A stretch of 64,000 bases of DNA from an uncultured Thiothrix sp. Its GTDB lineage: Bacteria; Pseudomonadota; Gammaproteobacteria; Thiotrichales; Thiotrichaceae. The position numbers and the translations under genes are program-made. The stretch covers positions 31,510 through 95,509 of the forward strand of contig NZ_CALMZC010000002.1 in NCBI RefSeq assembly GCF_937873765.1, written 5' to 3'. This document shows, in pieces, positions 53,375 to 61,708 of this stretch. Below the pieces are notes generated by a model that did not search any database, was not told where the DNA came from, and saw nothing but the letters and a program-made list of their open reading frames with translations. How positions within the stretch are numbered: position 1 is the stretch's first letter; the number at the start of each line of letters is the position of its first letter.

Positions 53375-56087
53375 GAACAGTCTCCTGATGGGCAGGCGGC
53401 AAAGGCGCTAAATAGCCTATAAACAGCAACAAGACACCCACACCGATAAACGAAATAATGCGCTCCACCGTATCGGAGGAAGCAAAATCAATCAGGAATA
53501 ATTTCAAGACCACCGCGCCTAGCAACACAGCGCCCGCACTCCATAACACCCGCTTACCTGTCCGATTGCCCCGCCAAGTCAGCAACAAACCAGAAATACC
53601 CCAGACTAGAGCCAGTGTAGTTTGCGTAATCGGGTTAATGAGTAAATCAGGGAATTCCCAAGCCAAGCCATACCAATGATGCAAGGCGCGCAAGATCGTT
53701 ACATTTAGCCATGCGAAGCCAATGAAAATTAAGCTATAACGCAGCAGCATTGAGTTTTGTAAGTGCCCTAAGTGCTGCCAATGCTTAACTAAACTGACCA
53801 GCACTAAAGCCATCCATAAGGTAAGCATATCTAAAGGATTTAGGACAGGTAACCACGTTAAAGGATCGACACTTCCAGCATGAACTAAGCTCGTTAAGAA
53901 CCACCAAGCTACTAAAACAAATAAAGGTAAAGCGACGCTGTAGAATAAACTAGTTTGTGAATTAAACGGCCAAATCGGCGCTTTTAAAATTAGTCCAATC
54001 ATGCCTAAGGCAATGATGGGTAAAGCCGCTACACTCCAAGCACTTTGCCAAGTGAAATAGTCACTAAGTAAAACTTGTACCTGATTAGTCAGTAAGAACA
54101 CTAACACCCACAAGCTGAAACTATGCGCTATCTTCAGCCAAGTTGGGAACCAAGCTTGCCGCTCTAGACGGCCTAACAAGCTGTACCAAACCCCAAAAAA
54201 CACGAGCCAAACTACAAATTCATAGTGGGCGAAAATAGGGTTTTGCTTACCCAAGCTGATAAACAACGCCAACAGCATTAACAACATCGGCAAGGGTAAG
54301 ACCCAACTGAGTAAAGACCAATACTGTCTTGTCGTGAGCCACAATAGCCCACAGGCAATCGCCGCATACAGCAAGTGCCAGTGCAAAGCATAATCAAACT
54401 CACCCCAAATCACTTGGATTTCAAAGCTAATGCAATGCATCACCAAGGCACTAATCAATAAGCTCATCGCTAAACCCGTTTCAAAACTCCGTTTGCCAAT
54501 AAACTCATTCGACAACAAGCGGCTCGACACTAACATAGCTAGGGCAATCAAACTGCTAGCAATAAAAAAGCCATTCGTAAACGGCTGCATGGAAGCGGTG
54601 TCCCAGAAAACCGGATAGCTATGCCAAACACTGCCAAAATTACCCAACAACAAGAGCAAGCTCAGAAACTGCAACAGGACAGCCACTAAGCGTTGAATCA
54701 ACTGCTGTTGATGAATCCCTAACCATACGATTCCCGCCCCTTCAATCGCCCAAGCAGCGGTTGTAATCGCTGCATTTTGCGCAGCAAACGGAATCGTTAA
54801 ACTGGCAAAAATAACAGCTAACACTAAAAAGGTTTCAGCGAGTAGTTTCTGCTCCTGTCCATAACGCTTCCAGATGATAAAGGTTAAACCCAGATAAAAA
54901 ATACTTAGTAGCAAAGTGCTGACTGATAAACCATAGGTGGTCAAGAATGAGCTAGGAATTGTGTCCGCCGCAAATGGCACGAATAAGGCTGCTTGCATAC
55001 AAAAGCCAATAATGGGTGTACCGAATACCAAACTGCCATCGACTTTATCCTTGAAATTAAAAGGTCGGCGTGTGGCAAACAAAATGGCAATGGCGACATA
55101 GAATAAGAAGAATAAAATTAAGAAGCCTTCAGTTGGCCAAAAATCTTCAGGGCGATAACTAAACCAGCCCCAAATTCCAGCAATCACAAACGTGAACACA
55201 AAGCCCACTAGATTCAATAAGCGCCAAGACTTAAACCAAGCAATCGCAAAAATCCCCGCATTTAACAGAGCATAGAAACTAAATAAGCCTATGTAATTAT
55301 TGCTGCCACTGGAGGTTAATAAAGGCGCTAAGAAACCGCCCACGGTCGCAAACACGGCAAGGGGCAAACTATTCTGCAAGACGGCCAACACGGTGGCTGC
55401 GATGACAAATACCAGCAAGAGAGCAAAAGCTGCAAAGGATGGCATTAACTGATACAGACTATAAGCACCAAACACCGTCAAATAGAGTAACCCTATCCCT
55501 CCCGCCTGCAAGATCAGTCCATACGCCCCCGCCCGTTCACGCAATTTCCAGCCAAAGCCTAATAGCACTAAAGCACCGCTGGCCGCACCCAGCAAACGTA
55601 GTTCAACCGGCACAAGATTACGCTGAATCGAATAACGCAGCAGGAACACAACGCCGATAAACAGAATAACTACGCCTAAACGTACAAAGGGATTGCCGCC
55701 CAATAACCAATCTTTAGCTTTGGTAAGGATGGAAAAGCTCGGTTGTTTGGGTTCTTCTGTAGGGTCAGTTTGCTTAGACTCTACTAGATAACTAGGCTCA
55801 GTATTTACTATGGTTTCAGTTGCAACTGTGGGCACATAAACTTGTAGGGGAACTGCTTCTTGAGGAGCTGCTATCGGTTCTGGCTCGTATAAAGCGGGTT
55901 CACTAGCCGTAGGCTCAGCTTGTGCTGGAACATGGTGTTTAATCTGCGTTTCTAGCTGGTGAATACGCAAGCTCAAGCTATACACCCAGCCAAACAGAAA
56001 ACCTAAAGCTCCGCCGATAAACGGGGAACTCCCTATAAAAGCGGCGAGAAAGGCACCGATGATGAGAAGAAAAATACTGAAAACCAT
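53364..56087 (-). CDS. DUF2339 polytopic membrane protein
   Basis: A 907-residue inner-membrane protein with more than twenty predicted TM helices. Two TM helices and a short coiled segment (SLRIHQLETQIKHH) begin it, followed by a Pro/Glu-rich linker and the family hallmark segment WLLGGNPFVRLGVVILFIGVV with later VAVLQNSLPLAVFATVGGFLAP. No function is established. It is co-transcribed with the DUF3999 gene. Confidence 0.9.
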   Translation of the reverse strand: MVFSIFLLIIGAFLAAFIGSSPFIGGALGFLFGWVYSLSLRIHQLETQIKHHVPAQAEPTASEPALYEPEPIAAPQEAVPLQVYVPTVATETIVNTEPSYLVESKQTDPTEEPKQPSFSILTKAKDWLLGGNPFVRLGVVILFIGVVFLLRYSIQRNLVPVELRLLGAASGALVLLGFGWKLRERAGAYGLILQAGGIGLLYLTVFGAYSLYQLMPSFAAFALLLVFVIAATVLAVLQNSLPLAVFATVGGFLAPLLTSSGSNNYIGLFSFYALLNAGIFAIAWFKSWRLLNLVGFVFTFVIAGIWGWFSYRPEDFWPTEGFLILFFLFYVAIAILFATRRPFNFKDKVDGSLVFGTPIIGFCMQAALFVPFAADTIPSSFLTTYGLSVSTLLLSIFYLGLTFIIWKRYGQEQKLLAETFLVLAVIFASLTIPFAAQNAAITTAAWAIEGAGIVWLGIHQQQLIQRLVAVLLQFLSLLLLLGNFGSVWHSYPVFWDTASMQPFTNGFFIASSLIALAMLVSSRLLSNEFIGKRSFETGLAMSLLISALVMHCISFEIQVIWGEFDYALHWHLLYAAIACGLLWLTTRQYWSLLSWVLPLPMLLMLLALFISLGKQNPIFAHYEFVVWLVFFGVWYSLLGRLERQAWFPTWLKIAHSFSLWVLVFLLTNQVQVLLSDYFTWQSAWSVAALPIIALGMIGLILKAPIWPFNSQTSLFYSVALPLFVLVAWWFLTSLVHAGSVDPLTWLPVLNPLDMLTLWMALVLVSLVKHWQHLGHLQNSMLLRYSLIFIGFAWLNVTILRALHHWYGLAWEFPDLLINPITQTTLALVWGISGLLLTWRGNRTGKRVLWSAGAVLLGAVVLKLFLIDFASSDTVERIISFIGVGVLLLFIGYLAPLPPAHQETVHVK

Positions 56088-56301
56088 AGTGCTAACCTAT
56101 CAATAGTTTCAGCCAGTATATGCAAGGCCGCCTAAGCTCGTTCAGTACCGCAGGATAAGTGGCAAGCTATACACCAAACAGTAGCGTAAAATGCTACTTT
56201 CCAACGAAAGATTACCACTTCCTTACCTTCAGTAGAGGCTTAATGCCTTTAGCTAAGGCTTCAGGTAGGCTATGGCTTAACTCAACTTGCTCACGAATCT
56301 T

Positions 56302-56943
56302 ATGAACTTTTGGAAATTAATGATCACCCTCTTTTTAAGTTTTATGCTGTTTAGCTTTCAACCTGCTTCGGCAATTATGCCTCCTAGCAAAACGACAATT
56401 TTAGTCTTCGGTGATAGCCTCAGTGCTGCTTATGGCATTCCAGTGGAAAAGGGGTGGGTTCAGCTTTTACAAGAAAAATTAGGGGAAAACTTTCAGGTTG
56501 CCAATGCCAGTATTAGCGGTGAAACCACCAGTGGCGGCTTAAGCCGTTTATTGGCCTCAGTCAGTGCGATTAAGCCGCACTATTTGCTGCTAGAGTTGGG
56601 TGCTAATGACGGTCTACAAGGCAAACCCATCAAAGAAATACAAGCTAATCTCGAACAAATGATTAAGCTTGCTACGCAAGAGTCAGTGAAAGTGATTCTG
56701 ATTGGTATTCACCTGCCCCCTAATTATGGGGCAAGCTATATCGAGCAATTTGATCAGGTCTACAAAGCTTTAGCGGAGCAATATAAGCTGCCTTTTGTGC
56801 CCTTTTTATTAGAAGGGGTCGCCACTGATTTTAATTTAATGCAAGCCGACGGCTTACACCCCACGGCTGAAGCCCAACCGAAAATTCTTGAGCATCTTTG
56901 GCCAACCTTAGAACCAGTCCTAGTGGATGTGATTAAGAGATAA
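56302..56943 (+). CDS. Arylesterase/lysophospholipase (TesA-type GDSL hydrolase)
   Basis: A 213-residue periplasmic SGNH hydrolase that cleaves fatty acyl esters or thioesters. The signal peptide ends near PASA. Block I is LVFGDSLSAAYGIP with nucleophile S39, block II is NASISGETTSGG, block III is ELGANDGLQG and block V is DGLHPTAEAQP with catalytic Asp and His. ATG at 56302 gives a good signal peptide; the TTG five codons earlier is unlikely. The stop overlaps the next start by one base (TAATG). Confidence 0.93.
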   Translation: MNFWKLMITLFLSFMLFSFQPASAIMPPSKTTILVFGDSLSAAYGIPVEKGWVQLLQEKLGENFQVANASISGETTSGGLSRLLASVSAIKPHYLLLELGANDGLQGKPIKEIQANLEQMIKLATQESVKVILIGIHLPPNYGASYIEQFDQVYKALAEQYKLPFVPFLLEGVATDFNLMQADGLHPTAEAQPKILEHLWPTLEPVLVDVIKR

Positions 56944-57509
56944 TGAAACTTTCTATACAAGCTATTTTGTTATGCGGTATAGCGAGTCTAATGACGGCTT
57001 GTTTGGACACCTTAGAATCACAAAAAGGCTCTTATAAACCGCTACCTAAAGGGGCGCGTATTGCTGAAATGAATGGCTTATTAGCTCAAGCACAGATCGT
57101 GCATATTGCGGATGGCGATACGCTCACGGTGCTTGGCTCTGATAAAAAGACGTATAAAATCCGCCTACAAGGTATTGATGCTCCTGAGAAAACTCAGCCT
57201 TTCGGACGCGCTTGTAAGGAAGCACTCATACGCTTGACTGATCAGCAAGTGGCTGAAGTCGAAGTTTTCAAGCAAGATCGTTATGGTCGTATCGTAGCGG
57301 AAGTGCGCGTAAACGGTAAGGATCTAGCCTTAGAGCAAATCAAAGCCGGTTGTGGCTGGCATTATAAAGCCTATGCACAAGAACAAACTGCCAGTGAGCA
57401 AAACTCTTATGCCAAAGCGGAAAAACAAGCACGTGCTGCTGAGCGTGGTTTATGGCAAGATGCTAAACCGATTGCGCCTTGGGATTTCCGCAAGCAACAG
57501 CGCCATTAA
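56943..57509 (+). CDS. Lipoprotein thermonuclease (SNase-like)
   Basis: A 188-residue staphylococcal-nuclease-like enzyme. The signal peptide ends in a lipobox (LMTAC), so it should be anchored in the envelope. Catalytic motifs are IADGDTLTV, YKIRLQGIDAPEKTQPFG (with Arg and Glu of the active site) and FKQDRYGRIVAEV. It is translationally coupled to the TesA-type esterase. It may act in nucleic acid scavenging; that is an inference. Confidence 0.9.
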   Translation: MKLSIQAILLCGIASLMTACLDTLESQKGSYKPLPKGARIAEMNGLLAQAQIVHIADGDTLTVLGSDKKTYKIRLQGIDAPEKTQPFGRACKEALIRLTDQQVAEVEVFKQDRYGRIVAEVRVNGKDLALEQIKAGCGWHYKAYAQEQTASEQNSYAKAEKQARAAERGLWQDAKPIAPWDFRKQQRH

Positions 57510-57541
57510 CCTATTTCAACTTAAGCTAGTGAGAAATACTT

Positions 57542-58399
57542 GTGCTCAGTTACCGCCACGCCTTTCATGCAGGCAATCATGCCGATGTCTTAAAACATGC
57601 TAGTTTAAGCCTAGTGCTTGAAAGCTTTAAGCAAAAAGATAAGCCATTTGTGTATTTAGACACGCATGCAGGCGCGGGGATTTATGATTTGGATAGTGAT
57701 TGGGCGCGCAAAACCCGCGAGTCGAATAGCGGAATTCAGCGCTTATGGCATGAACAAACTAAATGGCCTGAATTAAGCGCTTATTTTCAAATTCTCCAAC
57801 AATTGAATACCGAACAAGCAGGGCAACAATTTTACCCCGGCTCGCCTGAAGTAGCGCGGCAGCTCTTACGCCCCCAAGATCAACTGATTTTGATGGAATT
57901 GCATCCACAAGAAATTGAAGTCTTGCGTGGTAATCTAGCCAAAGACAGCCGTGTGCATATCCATCATCGGGATGGTTTGGAAGGTTTAAGCGCCCTCACA
58001 CCACCAACTCCCCGCCGAGGCTTAGTGCTGATTGACCCTGCCTATGAACGCCAAGAGGAATACCAGCAAGTGGTACAAGCGGTAAAAAAAGCTTACACCC
58101 GCTGGCCTACGGGAACTTATTTGATTTGGTATCCGATGCTCGCTAAAGCGCGGGATCGTAGCTTGCGTTTACTGCATGATTTGCAAGAGAAAAGCAGCTT
58201 TAATAGTTTATTAGTCGCTGAACTGAGCGTGGAGGCTCAACATCCCGATTTAGGCATGCATGGCTCCGGCTTAGCGGTGATTAACCCACCTTGGCAATTA
58301 GATCAACAGCTTAAGAAGCTCTTACCACGCTTGACTAAAACCTTACAACGAGATGCGCAAGCTAAGTGGCGAGTGGAGTGGTTAATTCAAGCGGCTTGA
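57542..58399 (+). CDS. rlmJ: 23S rRNA (adenine-2030-N6)-methyltransferase
   Basis: A 285-residue SAM-dependent methyltransferase of the RlmJ family, which methylates A2030 of 23S rRNA. The N-terminus LSYRHAFHAGNHADVLKH is diagnostic, the SAM motif is VYLDTHAGAGIYDL and the target-base motif is LVLIDPAYERQEEY (DPAY in place of the usual DPPY). GTG start at 57542; this start aligns with the family N-terminus. Confidence 0.95.
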   Translation: MLSYRHAFHAGNHADVLKHASLSLVLESFKQKDKPFVYLDTHAGAGIYDLDSDWARKTRESNSGIQRLWHEQTKWPELSAYFQILQQLNTEQAGQQFYPGSPEVARQLLRPQDQLILMELHPQEIEVLRGNLAKDSRVHIHHRDGLEGLSALTPPTPRRGLVLIDPAYERQEEYQQVVQAVKKAYTRWPTGTYLIWYPMLAKARDRSLRLLHDLQEKSSFNSLLVAELSVEAQHPDLGMHGSGLAVINPPWQLDQQLKKLLPRLTKTLQRDAQAKWRVEWLIQAA

Positions 58400-58425
58400 C
58401 TTGTATGCGCTGCACCGTTTCCCCG

Positions 58426-59724
58426 TCACTGACAACCACCCACGCTTGCAAGGCTTGTAGCTTGGCAATTTCGGGTAATTGTAAGACCAGCTTGAAGGGC
58501 TAATTCCACCTTAAAATATTGGAAATACAGCTCACGAATGACTTGATTCGGAATACCAAATATTTGTCCGGTTAAAGTCTCGCCTTGCAAACTGACAAAG
58601 CCCATATAAGCCAGCAAGCTAATGAAATCATCTCGATCTAAACCTTTTTCCAAATCAAACTTGCGCTGTTGCTGGGCTTCGACCTGCCCGTGCTGAATTA
58701 ACTCATCTAAAACTTGATAACTCGCCTCCCGATTGCCGATATGGAATAAGGCCATAATCTTGCCATAATCCGAGGCAATATTTTCATCGAGCATCTGTTT
58801 GGAGTAACGACAACGTTGACGATCAAAATTCTTTAAAAAATACAGCAGCATATCCGCATTGAATAGCGTTTCATTGGCTTGAGAATTAAACCAATAACCG
58901 TCATACCAGTCTGACGCTGTTTGTTGTAGCGACTCAAGCGACAAACCACAGTCATCCGCTAGTGGCTGCAATAAGCTAGCCGCTTCTTGATGGGTAAAAC
59001 CGATAGCCGCATTAAAATCCGCATGTAAAGATACATTCTCAACAACATTAAACCCGCTCGTGAGGCTATCCAACATCACGGGGGTCACGCCGGTAATAAA
59101 TAAGCGATCTAAAGCCCCACGCTGGGTTGCCGCTTTCAAGGTTTCATAGAAGCTGCGTACAAAACCACCCTTGCCGACGATACTTTGAAAATGCGTTAGA
59201 TTATCAGCCAGAATGCTATTGGCGAAATGATCATATTCATCAATCAACAGCAGGAGTTTATTACCACGGACTTGGGTAAAAAACGCCTCCATTTTTTCAT
59301 GCGGTAACTCACATTGCTGCACTTGCTGAATAGCAGTCCGTGGATAAGCGTAATCTTCCAGAAAACGCTCTAAAGCTAACTGAATTTTAGTGGTAAACGC
59401 ACGGTAAATATCTTCAGCACTCGTCGTTGCAATTCCACTGAACTCCATAAACAGCACTTGATAGCTATTCTGCAAAGCCGTCGGCTGCTGTCCAATCGCT
59501 AACTGTCCGAATAAGGCCGGAAACTCTGCCGCATAACGCTGATCGTAGTAATACTCCAGCATGGAAATAAATAAGCTCTTGCCAAACCGTCGGGGCCGCA
59601 GCAACAGCAAATAATTACCCTGCTCTTCAAGCGCTGGGATATACGCGGTCTTATCCACATAGGTATAGCCTTCGCTAATGACTTTGCGGAAATTACTTAA
59701 ACCGTAGGGGATTTTGAGCTTCAT
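58426..59724 (-). CDS. AAA-ATPase-like protein lacking its C-terminal nuclease domain
   Basis: A 432-residue member of the AAA-ATPase_like (PF09820) family found in repeated copies in many anaerobes and filamentous bacteria. It opens with IPYGLSNFRKVISEGYTYVD; Walker A is RPRRFGKSLFIS and Walker B is LLLLIDEYDHFAN. In full-length relatives a PD-(D/E)XK nuclease domain (DUF1703) follows the segment here ending PNQVIRELYFQYF, giving 500-570 residues. Here the protein stops about 20 residues later, in a different-looking tail. A frame shifted by one base stays open for another 40 or so codons across the rlmJ 3' end. Probably a truncated, perhaps decaying gene. Confidence 0.78.
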   Translation of the reverse strand: MKLKIPYGLSNFRKVISEGYTYVDKTAYIPALEEQGNYLLLLRPRRFGKSLFISMLEYYYDQRYAAEFPALFGQLAIGQQPTALQNSYQVLFMEFSGIATTSAEDIYRAFTTKIQLALERFLEDYAYPRTAIQQVQQCELPHEKMEAFFTQVRGNKLLLLIDEYDHFANSILADNLTHFQSIVGKGGFVRSFYETLKAATQRGALDRLFITGVTPVMLDSLTSGFNVVENVSLHADFNAAIGFTHQEAASLLQPLADDCGLSLESLQQTASDWYDGYWFNSQANETLFNADMLLYFLKNFDRQRCRYSKQMLDENIASDYGKIMALFHIGNREASYQVLDELIQHGQVEAQQQRKFDLEKGLDRDDFISLLAYMGFVSLQGETLTGQIFGIPNQVIRELYFQYFKVELALQAGLTITRNCQATSLASVGGCQ

Positions 59725-59916
59725 AGGCGGTGATAGGCTAATCAGTTGGGATGGCTAGAGTTTAGCATGTATAGGGAACGCGAGAAGGAGCGCATACGCT
59801 CTACTGAAAAATGATACCTTTGTCAGTTGCACTAGTCTTTGTAGCTAGGCATAAAAGATTGCAAGCTTACTTAGCTAGGCTAAACTTATGGGCACTATTC
59901 TATTAGGAAAAGCACC

Positions 59917-60168
59917 ATGCACTGTTTATCCATACCTTATGCTGATGATTTATTGGTTAGGTCGGGCAAAGCACCCCGCGAGTTAGAAGAAGAATTACGC
60001 TTTTTACTGGCACTTAAGTTGTTTGAGTTGCATCGTCTGTCACTGGGTAAGGCGGCTGAATTCTGTGGGATGGCAAAGCTGAAGTTCATGTTTGAATTAG
60101 GGCGTTTGGGTGTTCCCGTAGTCAATTTGCAGGATGACCAAATCACTGATGAGTTGCAGGATGATTAG
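59917..60168 (+). CDS. UPF0175 antitoxin
   Basis: An 83-residue protein of the UPF0175 family: SIPYADDLLVRSGKAPRELE, FLLALKLFELHRLSLGKAA, then FCGMAKLKFMFELGRLGVPV. The middle looks like a helix-turn-helix (LSLGKAAEFCGMAKLKFMF), so it may bind its own promoter. UPF0175 proteins are paired with DUF3368 PIN-like toxins, as here. Its end overlaps the toxin start by eight bases. Confidence 0.85.
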   Translation: MHCLSIPYADDLLVRSGKAPRELEEELRFLLALKLFELHRLSLGKAAEFCGMAKLKFMFELGRLGVPVVNLQDDQITDELQDD

Positions 60169-60649
60169 GCCAGCCATCGTTGCGGACAGTGGCCCCTTGA
60201 TTTCACTCGCTATTATTGAGCAACTGGATTTATTAAGGCAATTGTATCAACGGGTTTTAGTTCCACCTGCGGTATGGCATGAGGTGACAGTTAAAGGTTT
60301 GGGGATGCCGGGCGCACAGGCTGTTGCGCAATTATCTTGGCTGGAAATACGCAAGCCAGAACCACAAGTACTCCAGCCGCTATCCATCTTGGTTGATCCG
60401 GGTGAGGCAGAGGCGATTGCATTGGCACAAACTATAACCGACAGTATTGTACTATTAGATGATTCGCAGGCTCGACGGGTAGCAGAACGCTTTCATATTC
60501 CGCGTATTGGGACGTTGGGCATTTTGCGTAAGGCAAAAAAACACGGGTTAATTATTGCAATAAGACCTTATATTGAGTATCTAAGGGCAAATAATATTTA
60601 TATGGCTAATAATTTAGTGGAAGCTGTGTTGCAGGATGTTGGGGAGTAA
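60161..60649 (+). CDS. DUF3368 PIN-like toxin
   Basis: A 162-residue protein of the DUF3368 family, whose fold is PIN-like (VapC-type RNase). The PIN acidic residues are visible as IVADSGPLISLA near the N-terminus, VDPGEAEAIALA in the middle and VLLDDSQARRVAE. ATG at 60161 (MIRPAIVADS) is chosen as the family begins here; it overlaps the antitoxin end and two in-frame ATGs upstream are less likely. Likely an RNA-cutting toxin silenced by the UPF0175 partner. Confidence 0.85.
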   Translation: MIRPAIVADSGPLISLAIIEQLDLLRQLYQRVLVPPAVWHEVTVKGLGMPGAQAVAQLSWLEIRKPEPQVLQPLSILVDPGEAEAIALAQTITDSIVLLDDSQARRVAERFHIPRIGTLGILRKAKKHGLIIAIRPYIEYLRANNIYMANNLVEAVLQDVGE

Positions 60650-60689
60650 CTTGACACCCTGAGTCATTTATTTCGCCTGTATTTTCAAA

Positions 60690-60707
60690 GAAGCCTAAAT
60701 AGGCTTC
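60690..60707. terminator. Hairpin between toxin gene and CRISPR array
   Basis: GAAGCCTA / TAGGCTTC make an 8-bp stem. Read on the minus strand it is followed by TTTGAAAAT, so it could end the array transcript; it could also serve the toxin gene. The 214-bp gap (60650-60863) holds nothing else that I recognise. Confidence 0.4.
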
Positions 60708-60968
60708 ACTAACTCACGCTTGGTGGACTCTTCACAATAACCTTCTAAAGTTACTGTTCCAACGATAACTCTATATGTCTTGTATATGTCTTGGAACATA
60801 GGTTTGGCTTTTCTTTGTTAATTCTCCACACCCATAGCTACCGCTAATTACAGGTGTACTTAAGTCGTAGTCCCGCCTTTAACCAGCAGGCTCTCCAACG
60901 CAGATGCCAGTGAGTGGAGCATGTGTAGACTCGTCGTAGTCCCGCCTTTAACCAGCAGGCTCTCCAAC

Positions 60969-61001
60969 AGCGACATCTCTCCAACATCACCAAAAAGTAT
61001 G
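60969..61001 (-). repeat. CRISPR spacer 2 (identical to spacer 6)
   Basis: A 33-nt spacer, the same in every base as spacer 6 at 61245-61277. It also holds CTCTCCAAC (GTTGGAGAG on the minus strand), which equals the first nine bases of the repeat as transcribed. Confidence 0.95.
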
Positions 61002-61244
61002 GTCGTAGTCCCGCCTTTAACCAGCAGGCTCTCCAACCGGCGCAATCGCCTGCGCTCTTAATAAAGGGAAGTCGTAGTCCCGCCTTTAACCAGCAGGCTC
61101 TCCAACGGCGATGGTTTGAAACACAGCGCGAATTAGTTGTCGTAGTCCCGCCTTTAACCAGCAGGCTCTCCAACAATCCAATTTTGCAGCCACATACCCA
61201 CGTATAAAGTCGTAGTCCCGCCTTTAACCAGCAGGCTCTCCAAC

Positions 61245-61277
61245 AGCGACATCTCTCCAACATCACCAAAAAGTATG
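61245..61277 (-). repeat. CRISPR spacer 6 (identical to spacer 2)
   Basis: Duplicate of spacer 2, four repeat units away; the flanking spacers are not duplicated. Confidence 0.95.
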
Positions 61278-61313
61278 GTCGTAGTCCCGCCTTTAACCAG
61301 CAGGCTCTCCAAC

Positions 61314-61390
61314 GTTTACCACCTTCCGCCCATTGCTCAATATCCACCCGCCTCCACTTTGGTTGTTTACCAACATCACCAAAAAGTATG
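61314..61390 (-). repeat. CRISPR spacer 7, 77 nt, composite
   Basis: More than twice the length of its neighbours. Its final 21 bases (61370-61390) are identical to the final 21 of spacers 2 and 6, and the identity breaks next to a CCAAC shared with the repeat end. No repeat remnant is seen inside it. Confidence 0.9.
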
Positions 61391-61569
61391 GTCGTAGTCC
61401 CGCCTTTAACCAGCAGGCTCTCCAACCTAGTCCCCTAATCCTCTCTAGGGCATTTAATTAGGGTCGTAGTCCCGCCTTTAACCAGCAGGCTCTCCAACGG
61501 TGGGCGATAAGTATTAATATTCACTAAAAAGAAGTCGTAGTCCCGCCTTTAACCAGCAGGCTCTCCAAC

Positions 61570-61708
61570 GGCTCGTATCTGAAAGACTTTTATAATCATA
61601 TAATTACAAAGACCCTTAGCAGAGAATACGGGTGAGAAAAAGTTACCATGGTTAAAATTCAACCAAAGCCCTTTCAATTGCCTAATACTTATACGAAACA
61701 CTACCCGC
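61570..61708 (-). other. Possible CRISPR leader between csx28-like gene and array
   Basis: A 139-bp AT-rich stretch upstream of the array in the inferred direction of transcription. It has ATTATATGATTATAAAAG on the minus strand near the first repeat, which might hold a promoter -10 region. No open frame of note. Confidence 0.35.

Larger units (their letters stand above)
60864..61569 (-). CRISPR. CRISPR array, ten identical 36-bp repeats, type VI-B style
   Basis: Ten identical 36-bp repeats start at 60864, 60933, 61002, 61071, 61139, 61209, 61278, 61391, 61463 and 61534. On the minus strand the repeat begins GTTGGAGAGCC and ends GGGACTACGAC. Terminal GTTG pairs with CGAC, and CCTGC pairs with GCGGG around a nine-base loop. 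This is the Cas13b repeat format (36 nt, GTTG start, ACxAC end, no tracrRNA), so transcription is inferred on the minus strand, the same as the cas genes. Nine spacers are 33, 33, 33, 32, 34, 33, 77, 36 and 35 nt. Spacers 2 and 6 are identical. Spacer 7 is over-long and shares a 21-nt end with them. No degenerate end repeat is seen. Confidence 0.97.

Noticed and set aside
60134..60160. Upstream ATG starts for the DUF3368 toxin
   Set aside because: They would extend the overlap with the antitoxin and add residues not seen in the family; the ATG at 60161 begins the conserved part.
60844..61425. A long open frame on the minus strand with repeating protein motifs across the CRISPR array
   Set aside because: It arises from reading through repeats and spacers; the period follows the CRISPR unit and the protein has no independent support.
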